The notes beneath the pieces are model-generated. The model saw only the letters and a program-made list of their open reading frames with translations, was not told the DNA's origin and did not search any database. Source: Buttiauxella sp. A111 (GTDB taxonomy: Bacteria; Pseudomonadota; Gammaproteobacteria; Enterobacterales; Enterobacteriaceae). Taken from it: a stretch of DNA of 64,000 bases. The position numbers and the translations under genes are program-made. The DNA lies in assembly GCF_014189855.1 (NCBI RefSeq), contig NZ_BJFN01000006.1, forward strand, positions 248,001 through 312,000, written 5' to 3'. Shown here piece after piece: positions 27,376 through 36,706 of this stretch. Position 1 is the stretch's first letter. Each line of letters opens with the position of its first letter.

Positions 27376-28929
27376 ATGTTGAGAAATTTGTCTATTCGCA
27401 CGGGGCTGCTGACGTTACTGGCAGTCATGACCTTTCTATTGTTATTTGTCAGCGGTATGGGCATTTACGCGCTGCAACAAAGTTCTGTTTCACTCCAGAA
27501 TATCAATCGCTTACAGGGCGAACAGATGGTGCGCTTGTCGGACGGCTATATCTCTTTGTTGCGTGCGCGCAACGGGGCGGGGCAGGCGGTTCGGCAGATG
27601 GAGATTGGTTTGCTGGAAGATGCGACCAAATCCACCGACTATGTCACCAGTGATGTGAATGCAGCGCAACAGCAGTTAAAAGACTTTATCGACAGCGGTG
27701 TCGGTGATGAAGAGGGCAATCGCCTGATCCAGAATTTAGCGCAAACCTATGCAGAATACGTCTCTAAAGGCATCAACCCGATGCTGGCTGCCCTCACCAA
27801 ACAAAGCCCCGATGATTATTACGATTTGCTCGAACACACTCTGATTCCGTTGTCGCAGAAGTTTGATACTGACGTGGAGATTTTCAAACAATGGGGCGAG
27901 CAGCGCGGCAACAGCGAAGTTGAAGCGGTGCAACGGCACAAAACCATCGTCCTGACGCTTATCATTATTGCTGCATTGCTCACCGCCGGAATTATCGTGC
28001 TGGTGTGGCTGGCGCTGCGTCATTTGCTGCTTAAACCGCTTAACCAGTCGATTGAACAACTGGAGTTTGTCGCTAAAGGCGATTTAACCCAGACATTGCC
28101 ACCTGCGGGCAATAACGAGTTCGGTCGCCTGGCGGCGGCCATTACCGTGATGCGTGATTCCCTGATGGAATCCGTAAGCCGCGTACGTGACGCCAGTTCG
28201 CAAATTGATACCGGCAGCCGGGAATTGGCCGCGGGTAACCTCAATCTTTCCCAGCGCACTGAATCAACCGCAACGTCGCTCGAACAAACTGCCGCCAGCA
28301 TGGAGCAGATTACCGCGACGGTTAAACAGAATGCCGACAACGCGGAGCAGGCGCACAAGTTAGCAAAAGACGTTTCTGATATCGCCGATCGCGGCAGCGA
28401 AATGGTGTGCTACGTCATTGAAAAAATGCAGGATATCTCCAGTAGCTCAGGCCGCATCGCAGATATTCTGAGCGTGATTGACGGTATCGCCTTCCAGACC
28501 AATATTCTGGCGCTGAATGCTTCGGTGGAAGCAGCGCGAGCGGGTGAGCAAGGTCGTGGGTTTGCGGTGGTGGCGGGTGAAGTTCGCACGCTCGCCAGCC
28601 GCAGCGCTGATGCAGCAAAAGAGATCCGCTCGCTTATTTCAGATTCACAAAATCACGTTGGCGAAGGTCGCGAACTGGCGCAGCAAGCGGGTGAAACAAT
28701 GGATGAGATTGCGGAAGAAGTGATGCGCATGACCCGACTGGTGCGTGAAATCGCCAGTGCGTCAAATGAACAAAGCCACGGTATCGAGCAGGTGAATATC
28801 GCGGTCAGCCAGATGGATGAAGCGGCGCAGCAGAATGCGGCGTTGGTTCACGAGTCTACAGCGGCGACCCGTTCACTGGAGGAGCAGTCGCAGCAGCTTG
28901 TGGCGGCAATGGCGACGTTTAGGTGTTAA
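27376..28929 (+). CDS. Methyl-accepting chemotaxis protein
   Basis: A 517-residue transmembrane chemoreceptor. It has a first membrane helix (about 10-32), a periplasmic four-helix-bundle ligand domain of the Tar type (about 33-190), a second helix (about 193-215), a HAMP domain (about 216-268), and a methyl-accepting signalling domain. The signalling hairpin tip reads IDGIAFQTNILALNASVEAARAGEQGRGF, the universal CheA/CheW contact. The C-terminus ends ATFRC with no NWETF-type tail, so it would depend on other receptors for efficient adaptation. It sits after the galactofuranose transporter genes with its own FliA-type promoter, suggesting that it senses a sugar, perhaps through YtfQ (inference). 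E. coli has no receptor at this site. Confidence 0.93.
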   Translation: MLRNLSIRTGLLTLLAVMTFLLLFVSGMGIYALQQSSVSLQNINRLQGEQMVRLSDGYISLLRARNGAGQAVRQMEIGLLEDATKSTDYVTSDVNAAQQQLKDFIDSGVGDEEGNRLIQNLAQTYAEYVSKGINPMLAALTKQSPDDYYDLLEHTLIPLSQKFDTDVEIFKQWGEQRGNSEVEAVQRHKTIVLTLIIIAALLTAGIIVLVWLALRHLLLKPLNQSIEQLEFVAKGDLTQTLPPAGNNEFGRLAAAITVMRDSLMESVSRVRDASSQIDTGSRELAAGNLNLSQRTESTATSLEQTAASMEQITATVKQNADNAEQAHKLAKDVSDIADRGSEMVCYVIEKMQDISSSSGRIADILSVIDGIAFQTNILALNASVEAARAGEQGRGFAVVAGEVRTLASRSADAAKEIRSLISDSQNHVGEGRELAQQAGETMDEIAEEVMRMTRLVREIASASNEQSHGIEQVNIAVSQMDEAAQQNAALVHESTAATRSLEEQSQQLVAAMATFRC

Positions 28930-28938
28930 TTTTTTTTG

Positions 28939-29019
28939 CCCTCACCCTAACCCTCTCCCCCAGGAGAGGGAACAGTATGGTTTTCTCCCTCTCCTGGGGG
29001 AGAGGGCCGGGGTGAGGGC
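28939..29019. repeat. GC-rich palindromic intergenic repeat, complete unit
   Basis: CCCTCACCCTAACCC and its inverse GGGGTGAGGG frame two short hairpins (CTCTCCC with GGAGAGG). It fills the convergent gap between the chemoreceptor gene and fbp and can fold on both strands, so it probably ends both transcripts or protects their 3' ends. A run of eight T precedes it (28930-28937). Confidence 0.85.
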
Positions 29020-29025
29020 GGGGCC

Positions 29026-30024
29026 TTAAGCGTCCGGGAACTCACGAATAAAGCGTTCTACATCATCAACCATATGCTCATTACCGACAAAGAACGGACG
29101 GCGCTGGTGCAGGGTTTCAGGGATGATATCCAGAATACGTTCTTTACCGTCACTCGCTTTACCGCCAGCTTGCTCAGCCAGGAATGCCATCGGATTACCT
29201 TCATACAGCAAACGCAGTTTCCCTTCCGGGTGGCTTGCGGTGCTTGGATAGAGGTAAATCCCGCCTTTGAGCAGGTTACGGTGGAAGTCTGCCACCAGAG
29301 AGCCGATGTAGCGCGAGGTATAAGGGCGCTGCGTGTTGGCGTCTTCTTCCTGACAGAACTTAATGTATTTCTTCACCCCAGTAGGGAAACGGATGTAGTT
29401 CCCTTCGTTGATGGAGTAGGTGTTTCCTTTGTCCGGGAAGCGCATACGTTCCTGGCATAGGCAGAACACGCCCAGTGACGGATCGTAAGTGAAGGCATGC
29501 ACACCACAACCGGTGGTATAAACCAACATGGTTGAGGAGCCGTAAACCACATAACCTGCTGCCACTTGCTTGTTACCAGGCTGGAGGAAATCGGCTTCGG
29601 TGACTGGCGTACCTACCGGAGTGATACGGCGATAGATTGAGAAAATCGTACCCACTGACACGTTGACGTCGATGTTTGAGGAGCCATCAAGTGGGTCCAT
29701 CAGTACCACGTACTTGGCATGTTCCGCGCCTTCGAAAACAACAATGTCATCTTCTTCTTCGGAAGCCACACCCGCCACAATCCCTCGGGCTTTCAGTGCT
29801 GCTTTCAGTTTTTCGTTTGCGAACAGGTCAAGTTTTTGCTGCACTTCGCCCTGGATGTTTTCAGCTCCGCTGGCACCTAAAATATCCACCAGACCCGCTT
29901 TGTTGATGTCGCGGTGGATGATTTTTGCGCCGAGCTTTATTGCCGACAACAATGCAGTCAGTTCACCGGTAGCGTGCGAGAACTCATGCTGCTTTTCGAC
30001 AATAAATTCACCTAACGTTTTCAT
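29026..30024 (-). CDS. fbp: Fructose-1,6-bisphosphatase class 1
   Basis: A 332-residue enzyme of gluconeogenesis, hydrolysing fructose 1,6-bisphosphate to fructose 6-phosphate. Metal-site motifs are ASEEED (about residue 90) and [22 protein letters not shown] (about 112-135); the substrate region includes the conserved [19 protein letters not shown] and [15 protein letters not shown] near the C-terminus. Length matches E. coli Fbp. It is divergent from mpl, as in E. coli. Confidence 0.97.
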   Translation of the reverse strand: MKTLGEFIVEKQHEFSHATGELTALLSAIKLGAKIIHRDINKAGLVDILGASGAENIQGEVQQKLDLFANEKLKAALKARGIVAGVASEEEDDIVVFEGAEHAKYVVLMDPLDGSSNIDVNVSVGTIFSIYRRITPVGTPVTEADFLQPGNKQVAAGYVVYGSSTMLVYTTGCGVHAFTYDPSLGVFCLCQERMRFPDKGNTYSINEGNYIRFPTGVKKYIKFCQEEDANTQRPYTSRYIGSLVADFHRNLLKGGIYLYPSTASHPEGKLRLLYEGNPMAFLAEQAGGKASDGKERILDIIPETLHQRRPFFVGNEHMVDDVERFIREFPDA

Positions 30025-30197
30025 AATACTTTCCCTGCATCTTATGTTGGATAAAGCGTCTGCAACAATCCTAACAAAGATTCAAATAGTCGCGTACAGG
30101 TGAATCGCGCCAGCAAAATACGGAATTAACTTAAATGCGATTTGCCAGCACCCAACATGCGGTTAGAATATGCGCCAAATAATGAAAGGATAGATTT

Positions 30198-31568
30198 ATG
30201 CGCATTCATATTCTGGGTATTTGCGGCACCTTCATGGGTGGCCTGGCAATGCTGGCCCGTTCCCTCGGCCATGAAGTTACGGGCTCGGACGCCAACGTAT
30301 ACCCACCGATGAGCACTCTGCTACAAGAGCAGGGGATTGATTTAATTCAAGGTTACGACGCAAGCCAACTCGATCCTCAGCCGGATTTGGTGATCATTGG
30401 CAACGCCATGACGCGCGGTAATCCTTGTGTTGAAGCGGTGCTCGAGAAAAACATCCCTTACATGTCAGGCCCGCAGTGGCTGCACGACTTCGTGCTACGC
30501 GACCGTTGGGTGATTGCGGTTGCGGGAACGCACGGCAAAACGACGACGGCAGGAATGGCGACCTGGATTCTGGAAGCCTGCGGCTACAAACCTGGTTTCG
30601 TGATTGGCGGAGTACCGGGTAATTTCGACGTTTCTGCGCGTCTGGGTGAAAGCTCATTCTTCGTGATTGAAGCCGATGAATACGACTGTGCGTTCTTCGA
30701 CAAGCGTTCCAAATTCGTGCATTACTGCCCGCGCACGTTGATCCTCAATAATCTTGAGTTCGATCACGCGGACATTTTTGACGACCTGAAAGCGATTCAG
30801 AAACAGTTCCACCATCTGGTGCGTATCGTGCCGGGGCAGGGGAAAATCATCTGGCCTGAAAACGACGCCAATATTAAGCAAACGCTGGCGATGGGTTGCT
30901 GGAGCGAGCAAGAGCTGGTGGGCGAACAAGGCCACTGGCAGGCGAAGAAACTCAATCCTGATGCTTCTCACTGGGAAGTGTATCTGGATGGTGAACGCGT
31001 CGGTGAAGTGCACTGGCAGCTAGTGGGCGAACACAACATGCATAACGGGCTGATGGCGATTGCCGCTGCGCGCCATGTGGGTGTGACGCCTGCTGATGCG
31101 GCGAAAGCGTTGGACAGTTTCGTGAACGCGCGTCGCCGCCTTGAATTGCGCGGTGAAGCGAACGGCGTAACGGTGTATGACGATTTTGCTCACCATCCAA
31201 CGGCGATTCTGGCAACGCTTGCTGCGCTGCGTGGCAAAGTGGGCGGAACCGCGCGTATTTTGGCCGTGCTTGAGCCGCGCTCTAACACCATGAAAATGGG
31301 CCTCAGCAAAGACGATCTCGCCCCTTCTTTAGGCCGTGCAGATGAAGTCTTTTTACTCCAGCCGCCGCATATTCCCTGGCAGGTAGTGGAAGTGGCAGAA
31401 GCCTGTATTCAGCCTGCGCACTGGAGTGCGGATGTCGACACGCTGGTGGATTTGGTGATGAAAACCGCGCAGCCGGGTGACCACATTCTGGTGATGAGTA
31501 ACGGTGGTTTCGGTGGTATTCATCAGAAGTTGCTGGATGCGCTGGCGAAGAAAGCCGAGAACCAGTAA
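30198..31568 (+). CDS. mpl: Mpl, murein peptide ligase
   Basis: A 456-residue Mur ligase that joins the recycled tripeptide L-Ala-gamma-D-Glu-meso-Dap to UDP-N-acetylmuramic acid. Motifs: N-terminal IHILGICGTFMGGLAMLA (nucleotide-sugar binding), ATP-binding GTHGKTTTAGMATWILE (about residue 110-127), EADEYDCAFFDKRSKF, HNMHNGLMAIAAA and the C-terminal YDDFAHHPTAI. The E. coli protein is 457 residues. A single gene between fbp (divergent) and darP (convergent). Confidence 0.97.
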   Translation: MRIHILGICGTFMGGLAMLARSLGHEVTGSDANVYPPMSTLLQEQGIDLIQGYDASQLDPQPDLVIIGNAMTRGNPCVEAVLEKNIPYMSGPQWLHDFVLRDRWVIAVAGTHGKTTTAGMATWILEACGYKPGFVIGGVPGNFDVSARLGESSFFVIEADEYDCAFFDKRSKFVHYCPRTLILNNLEFDHADIFDDLKAIQKQFHHLVRIVPGQGKIIWPENDANIKQTLAMGCWSEQELVGEQGHWQAKKLNPDASHWEVYLDGERVGEVHWQLVGEHNMHNGLMAIAAARHVGVTPADAAKALDSFVNARRRLELRGEANGVTVYDDFAHHPTAILATLAALRGKVGGTARILAVLEPRSNTMKMGLSKDDLAPSLGRADEVFLLQPPHIPWQVVEVAEACIQPAHWSADVDTLVDLVMKTAQPGDHILVMSNGGFGGIHQKLLDALAKKAENQ

Positions 31569-31587
31569 TAGGGTGAAGGTGAAACAA

Positions 31588-31680
31588 CCCTCACCCTAAC
31601 CCTCTCCCTGAGGGAGAGGGGATAGCCCGGTGCCAGGTTTTCTCCTTCTCCTTGGGGGAGAAGGCCGGGATGAGGGGGGG
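31588..31680. repeat. GC-rich palindromic intergenic repeat, complete unit
   Basis: CCCTCACCCTAACCC with a CTCTCCCTGAGGGAGAG hairpin, then a CTTCTCC/GGAGAAGG hairpin and a GATGAGGGG end. It fills the convergent gap between mpl and darP. The right half differs slightly from the 28939 copy, so the copies have diverged. Confidence 0.85.
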
Positions 31681-31681
31681 G

Positions 31682-32233
31682 TTAGGCCTGGGCTTCGGCC
31701 AGCTCACGCAGATAAGAGAAAATCTGGCGGTAAGATTTTGGCGGCTTGTTGGCTGCCTTCTCTTTTTGAGCGTTACGGATCAGTACGCGCAGTTGCTGGC
31801 GATCGGCATCCGGGTAAAGTCTCAGGACTTCACTCATTGCGTCATCACCTTCTTCAACCAAACGATCGCGCAATGCTTCCAGTTTATGGAACAGCGCAAC
31901 TTGTTGGTTGTGACGGTTTTTCAGTTTATCGAGCGCCTGACGGATAGGATCCATGTCACGCGAACGCATCATTTTACCAATCAACTGAACCTGACGGCGA
32001 CGGCCTTCTTTTTTGATTTTCTGCGCTAATTCAATCGCTGCACGCAAATCGTCATCAAGAGGGATCTTGTCGAGCGCGTTCTTGCCCAACTCCATCAGTT
32101 CCATACCCAGGCGTTTTAATTCCTCGGCATCACGTTTAATTTCGCTTTTACTGACCCAGATAATCTCATCATCTTCGTCTTCATTTTCGTTATCTGGTAC
32201 GTCGTCGAGCCAGTCATCGGGCTGCTTAGTCAT
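31682..32233 (-). CDS. darP: DarP (YjgA), 50S ribosome assembly factor
   Basis: A 183-residue highly charged, helical protein matching E. coli YjgA in length, recently named DarP for its role in late 50S subunit maturation (from memory). The start is the ATG at 32233, giving [23 protein letters not shown]; upstream codons in the same frame add a non-conserved extension. Conserved stretches are [31 protein letters not shown] and the C-terminal [12 protein letters not shown]. It is divergent from tldE. Confidence 0.95.
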   Translation of the reverse strand: MTKQPDDWLDDVPDNENEDEDDEIIWVSKSEIKRDAEELKRLGMELMELGKNALDKIPLDDDLRAAIELAQKIKKEGRRRQVQLIGKMMRSRDMDPIRQALDKLKNRHNQQVALFHKLEALRDRLVEEGDDAMSEVLRLYPDADRQQLRVLIRNAQKEKAANKPPKSYRQIFSYLRELAEAQA

Positions 32234-32331
32234 ATTAGGCTCCTTAAAAAAAGTGGCTAATTCTACCAGTAAAGCCTGTTCACTGCGAAATTGTTCTGTT
32301 CCTGTTAGACTTAAATCACTCACCTTACATT

Positions 32332-33684
32332 ATGGCAGTAGCGATGAAAGTAAACACGCAAGTAGCACAACAACGTCAGGTTCTGGAACACGCAGTATCT
32401 CAGGCGCTGGAACTGGCCTCCGCTCAGTCCGATGGCGCAGAAGTTGCCGTCAGTAAAACCACTGGTATCAGCGTCAGCACGCGATACGGTGAGGTGGAAA
32501 ATGTCGAATTTAACAGCGATGGTGCGTTAGGCATCACCGTCTATCATCAAAACCGTAAAGGCAGTGCCTCCACCACCGATCTCAGCCCGGATGCCGTGGC
32601 GCGTACCGTGCAGGCTGCTTTGGATATCGCCCGCTACACGTCGCCAGATCCGTTCGCGGGTGTGGCTGATAAAGAATTACTGGCTTTTGACGCGCCAGAT
32701 TTAGATCTTTTCCACCCCACTGAAATGGACGCCGACCGCGCCATTGAGCTGGCCGCGCGTGCTGAAAACGCGTCACTGAACGTCGATAAGCGCATCAACA
32801 ATACCGAAGGCGGCAGCTTTAATAGCCACTACGGCATTAAAGTGTTCGGCAACAGTAACGGCATGCTGCAAAGCTATTGCTCGACTCGCCACTCGCTTTC
32901 AAGCTGTGTGATTGCAGAAGTGAACGGCGAGATGGAACGTGATTACGCGTACACCATTGGCCGTGCGATGGAAGACCTGGATAGCCCGGAATCCGTTGGC
33001 ATTGAGTGCGCTCGCCGCACGCTGGCACGTCTGTCTCCGCGTAAATTGTCTACCATGAAAGCACCGGTTATTTTTGCTGCCGAAGCAGCAACCGGCCTGT
33101 TCGGGCATTTGGTTGGCGCGATTGCTGGTGGCTCGGTTTACCGTAAATCGACTTTCCTGCTTGATTCGCTCGGGAAGCAAATCCTGCCGGAATGGCTGAC
33201 GATTGAAGAACACCCGCATCTGCTCAAAGGCCTGGCATCCACGCCGTTTGATAGTGAAGGGGTTCGCACAGAGCGCCGCGACATTATTAAAGACGGCATC
33301 CTGCAACAATGGCTGCTGACCAACTATTCTGCCCGCAAACTGGGCCTGAAAAGCACCGGCCATGCGGGTGGCATCCATAACTGGCGAATCGAAGGGCGCG
33401 GCCTGGATTTCGACGGTATGCTAAAAGAGATGGGCACGGGTCTGGTGGTCACTGAATTGATGGGCCAGGGCGTAAGCGGCATCACCGGCGACTATTCGCG
33501 TGGTGCGTCTGGTTTCTGGGTTGAGAATGGCGAAATCCAGTATCCGGTGAGTGAAATTACCATCGCCGGAAATTTAAAAGATATGTGGCGAGAAATTGTC
33601 ACAGTAGGCAGTGATATTGAGAAGCGCAGTAACATTCAGTGTGGTTCAGTGTTGTTGCCAGAAATGAAAATTGCTGGCCAGTAA
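32332..33684 (+). CDS. tldE: TldE (PmbA), metalloprotease subunit
   Basis: A 450-residue TldD/TldE-family protein, nearly identical in layout to E. coli PmbA. With TldD it forms a zinc protease that processes microcin B17 precursor and degrades the CcdA antitoxin; TldE is the non-catalytic partner. [46 protein letters not shown] and [22 protein letters not shown] are family hallmarks. The start at 32332 matches E. coli (MAVAMKV versus MALAMKV). It is divergent from darP and followed by an ERIC-type remnant. Confidence 0.96.
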   Translation: MAVAMKVNTQVAQQRQVLEHAVSQALELASAQSDGAEVAVSKTTGISVSTRYGEVENVEFNSDGALGITVYHQNRKGSASTTDLSPDAVARTVQAALDIARYTSPDPFAGVADKELLAFDAPDLDLFHPTEMDADRAIELAARAENASLNVDKRINNTEGGSFNSHYGIKVFGNSNGMLQSYCSTRHSLSSCVIAEVNGEMERDYAYTIGRAMEDLDSPESVGIECARRTLARLSPRKLSTMKAPVIFAAEAATGLFGHLVGAIAGGSVYRKSTFLLDSLGKQILPEWLTIEEHPHLLKGLASTPFDSEGVRTERRDIIKDGILQQWLLTNYSARKLGLKSTGHAGGIHNWRIEGRGLDFDGMLKEMGTGLVVTELMGQGVSGITGDYSRGASGFWVENGEIQYPVSEITIAGNLKDMWREIVTVGSDIEKRSNIQCGSVLLPEMKIAGQ

Positions 33685-33685
33685 A

Positions 33686-33753
33686 AACCCTTCATACTTC
33701 AAGTTGTGGGGGGTTGGCTACACTTACCCACAACTCGAATTATTTAGGGTTAA
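33686..33753. repeat. Short ERIC-type element (internally deleted)
   Basis: The left end CTTCATACTTCAAGTTG and the right end CAACTCGAATTATTTAGGG are the two termini of the enterobacterial ERIC repeat, but the ~60-base centre is missing, giving a 68-base palindromic remnant. It lies between tldE and cybC. Confidence 0.7.
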
Positions 33754-33780
33754 TACTAACTATTTTTAAAGGGTGATTTA

Positions 33781-34167
33781 ATGCGTAAGCAACTGATTGC
33801 AATGTTGGCAGTATCGACCGTGTTATTTTCCGCAACGAGCATGGCAAAAGAAGTCGCCGATGATATGGACGCGATTGCGGAGAACTACAAAACCGTGATG
33901 AGCACCGATAGCGCGGCAGAACTAAAAACCTCGCTCAACAATATGCGTACTGCAGCACTGGATGCGCAAAAAGGCACACCCACTAAACTTGAAAACAAAG
34001 CGCCCGACAGCGCGGAGTTGAAAGACTATCGCCACGGTCTGGATTTGCTGGTGGGGCAAATTGATGGTGCGCTGAAACTTGCCAACGAAGGTAAAGTGAA
34101 AGAAGCACAGGCGGCAGCAGAAGATTTTAAAACCACTCGCAATGCCTACCATAAGAAGTATCGCTAA
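33781..34167 (+). CDS. cybC: Cytochrome b562
   Basis: A 128-residue periplasmic four-helix haem protein. The signal peptide ([22 protein letters not shown]) is followed by a 106-residue mature chain. The two haem ligands are conserved: methionine at mature position 7 (KEVADDM) and histidine in the last turn (NAYHKKYR). Strong identity to E. coli b562 is visible in [18 protein letters not shown] and [26 protein letters not shown]. The signal is intact, unlike E. coli K-12 strains where the gene has been described as a pseudogene. In E. coli the next genes are nrdG-nrdD; here they are missing and accessory DNA begins. Confidence 0.95.
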   Translation: MRKQLIAMLAVSTVLFSATSMAKEVADDMDAIAENYKTVMSTDSAAELKTSLNNMRTAALDAQKGTPTKLENKAPDSAELKDYRHGLDLLVGQIDGALKLANEGKVKEAQAAAEDFKTTRNAYHKKYR

Positions 34168-34230
34168 GGTAATACTGATCAACCCTAAGGGTATATAAGT
34201 TATTTTATTATTTATAAGGACATCCGATTC

Positions 34231-34818
34231 ATGAAACCGATTCGTACCATTGCCAAAGGTGCCGCAACTGTTTCGCTACTCGCGTTCAGTGTTTTCTCTG
34301 CAAATGCCACACTTCTGCCTGTAGCGGGTGATCTCCAGGCCGATCACTTTTCCGCGAAAGTGGTTTCAGTTGATCAAAAAAACCATGTCGTAGTACTGGA
34401 AGGTGAGCAAGGCAATAAAGTTTCGCTCAATGTTCCTGAAGAAGCCGGTACTCTGGCAAATCTGAAAGCGGGCGACACTGTTGATACCACCGTGACTCGC
34501 TCCGTTGCCGTTGCATTTGATACCGATGTTGATAAAGCCGCACCGACTGCTTCATCAACCAAAGGCATGGAAAAAGCGACCAAAGATAGCCCAGAGCACG
34601 AAGCTTTCCGCCAGGTTAACGTTCAGCTCAAAATTAAACACATTGATGTGAAAAAGAACGAAGTGACTTTTGTCGGTCCTAAAGGGCAGGAGAAAGTGAT
34701 TACGGTTGAAGATCCTGAGGTTCAGGCTCGCTTGAAAGACCTTAAAGTTAATCAGAGCGTGCGTGTGACTTACACCGACTCAATTCAAATCACCGCACAT
34801 CCAGCCGCTAAATCGTAA
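34231..34818 (+). CDS. Exported protein with two internal repeats, unknown function
   Basis: A 195-residue protein I do not recognise. It has a clear signal peptide (MKPIRTIAKGAATVSLLAFSVFSANA). The mature part carries two similar ~50-residue units: one near 45-95 (VVSVDQKNHVVVLEG, LANLKAGDTVDTTVTRSV) and one near 135-188 (IKHIDVKKNEVTFVG, LKDLKVNQSVRVTYTDSI), both with the order V-x-D-x-K, V-x-x-x-G-x-x-G, LK-x6-V-x4-T-x-S. This suggests a duplicated small beta-barrel domain. A lysine-rich linker lies between them. It stands alone between cybC and the mdc operon with a hairpin after it. Periplasmic location is inferred. Confidence 0.8.
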   Translation: MKPIRTIAKGAATVSLLAFSVFSANATLLPVAGDLQADHFSAKVVSVDQKNHVVVLEGEQGNKVSLNVPEEAGTLANLKAGDTVDTTVTRSVAVAFDTDVDKAAPTASSTKGMEKATKDSPEHEAFRQVNVQLKIKHIDVKKNEVTFVGPKGQEKVITVEDPEVQARLKDLKVNQSVRVTYTDSIQITAHPAAKS

Positions 34819-34833
34819 TAGCGCTTGCGTCAG

Positions 34834-34862
34834 CCCCTCTTTCTGTCTGTGGGAAAGAGGGG
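34834..34862 (+). terminator. Hairpin after the exported repeat protein
   Basis: CCCCTCTTTC (34834-34843) pairs with GAAAGAGGGG (34853-34862) across a 9-base loop. The T run of a classical terminator is absent, so termination efficiency is uncertain. Confidence 0.5.
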
Positions 34863-35050
34863 TACCAATAAAAATCCCCTGCGACAAAACCCTCCTTACC
34901 GCTATCTACCCCTGTCACAAAACTCAATATCCATTGTTACTCTAAGGCTAATGATTAGTCCCTGAGCTTAATTGATGGTCTAACCAGTCAGGCGCACAAT
35001 TTAACCAGACTAAAGCAAATCAGAATGATGCGCTGAATCAGGAGGTTAAA

Positions 35051-36706
35051 ATGACGGCTTACCAAAAGCCAGCACGAGTCTGGAACACACGTCGCATCGA
35101 GAAACAGCGTCGTATGGCTTCCACCAACGTGCAGGGCAAGGTGCTTCCAACCGAAGGCCTTGTCGATATGCTGGAAAAACTGATCGCTCCCGGCGATCGT
35201 GTGGTGCTTGAAGGCAATAACCAAAAACAGGCGGATTTCCTTTCCCGCATGTTGGCCGAAGTGAGTCCATCTAAAGTTCACGACCTGCATATGATCATGC
35301 CGAGCGTCGGTCGCAGCGAACACCTTGATATTTTTGAAAAAGGTATTGCCCGCAAGCTCGATTTCTCCTTCTCTGGCACCCAAAGCCTGCGTATCTCGCA
35401 GCTGCTTGAAGACGGTCAGTTAGAGATTGGTGCAATTCATACCTACATCGAACTCTATTCCCGCTTGTATGTGGATCTGGTTCCAAACGTGGCATTAATT
35501 GCCGGTTTTAAAGCCGACCGCAAAGGCAACCTGTATACCGGTGCCAGCACTGAAGATACCCCAGCGTTAGTCGAAGCGGCTGCCTTCCACGACGGCATTG
35601 TGATCGCCCAGGTTAACGAACTGGTAGACGACGAATGTGACCTGCCGCGTGTTGATATTCCGGGCTCGTGGGTTGATTACGTGGTTGTTGCCGATAAACC
35701 GTTCTTTATCGAGCCGCTGTTTACCCGCGATCCGCGCCTGATTAAGCAAGAACACATTCTGATGGCGATGATGGCGATTAAAGGCATCTACGCGGAACAT
35801 CAGGTGCAATCGCTCAACCACGGCATCGGTTTTAACACCGCCGCCATCGAACTGCTGCTGCCAACCTACGGCGAACAGCTCGGACTGAAAGGCAAAATCT
35901 GTAAACACTGGACGCTAAACCCGCACCCAACCTTGATTCCTGCCATTGAAAGCGGCTGGGTTGAAACTGTGCACTGCTTCGGCGGTGAACTGGGTATGGA
36001 AGAGTACGTTCGTGCTCGTCCGGATGTGTTCTTTACCGGTGCCGATGGTTCGATGCGTTCGAACCGTGCGTTCTGCCAGCTGGCAGGCCAGTACGCGGTG
36101 GATATGTTTATCGGTTCCACCTTGCAGGTTGACGGTTACGCCAACTCCTCAACGGTCACTCGTGGTCGTCTGTCCGGTTTCGGCGGTGCGCCAAATATGG
36201 GCCACGATCCACACGGTCGCCGCCACGCGACAGCCGCCTGGCTTGCGATGCAGGCTCAGCCCGATCTGATGCAACGTGGCCGCAAGCTGGTTGTGCAAAT
36301 GGTTGAAACCTTCCAGGCCGGCGTTAAACCCACGTTTGTTGAAAAACTCGATGCCGTTGACGTAGCGAAAGCCTCCGCAATGCCACTGGCTCCGGTGATG
36401 ATTTACGGCGACGACGTGACCCACGTACTGACCGAAGAAGGCATCGCCTATCTGTATCGCGCTGAAAGCCTTGAAGAACGCCGTGCGATGGTGGCTTCTG
36501 TTGCGGGGATCACAGATATCGGTCTGGGCGTTGATGCGAAACGCGTTGCCGCACTTCGCCAAAGCGGAAAAGTGGTCTTCCCGGAAGACATGGGCATTCG
36601 TCGTACCGACGCCACCCGTTCACTGCTGGCAGCCAGCAGCGTAGCGGATTTAGTGGAATGGTCTGGCGGTCTTTATAACCCACCTGCGAAATTCCGGAGC
36701 TGGTAA
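35051..36706 (+). CDS. mdcA: Malonate decarboxylase alpha subunit MdcA
   Basis: A 551-residue subunit that exchanges acetyl for malonyl on the acyl-carrier subunit (acetyl-ACP:malonate ACP transferase). It belongs to the CoA-transferase-like family; typical segments are WNTRRIEKQRRM at the N-terminus, GDRVVLEGNNQKQADFL, VDLVPNVALIAGFKADRKGNLYTG, and SGFGGAPNMGHDPHGRRHAT near residue 375-395. The ribosome-binding site AGGAGG precedes the ATG at 35051. It opens an eight-gene operon and overlaps mdcB by one base. A small palindrome, CTAATGATTAG (34948-34958), lies about 95 bp upstream and could be an MdcR site (weak inference). Confidence 0.96.
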   Translation: MTAYQKPARVWNTRRIEKQRRMASTNVQGKVLPTEGLVDMLEKLIAPGDRVVLEGNNQKQADFLSRMLAEVSPSKVHDLHMIMPSVGRSEHLDIFEKGIARKLDFSFSGTQSLRISQLLEDGQLEIGAIHTYIELYSRLYVDLVPNVALIAGFKADRKGNLYTGASTEDTPALVEAAAFHDGIVIAQVNELVDDECDLPRVDIPGSWVDYVVVADKPFFIEPLFTRDPRLIKQEHILMAMMAIKGIYAEHQVQSLNHGIGFNTAAIELLLPTYGEQLGLKGKICKHWTLNPHPTLIPAIESGWVETVHCFGGELGMEEYVRARPDVFFTGADGSMRSNRAFCQLAGQYAVDMFIGSTLQVDGYANSSTVTRGRLSGFGGAPNMGHDPHGRRHATAAWLAMQAQPDLMQRGRKLVVQMVETFQAGVKPTFVEKLDAVDVAKASAMPLAPVMIYGDDVTHVLTEEGIAYLYRAESLEERRAMVASVAGITDIGLGVDAKRVAALRQSGKVVFPEDMGIRRTDATRSLLAASSVADLVEWSGGLYNPPAKFRSW

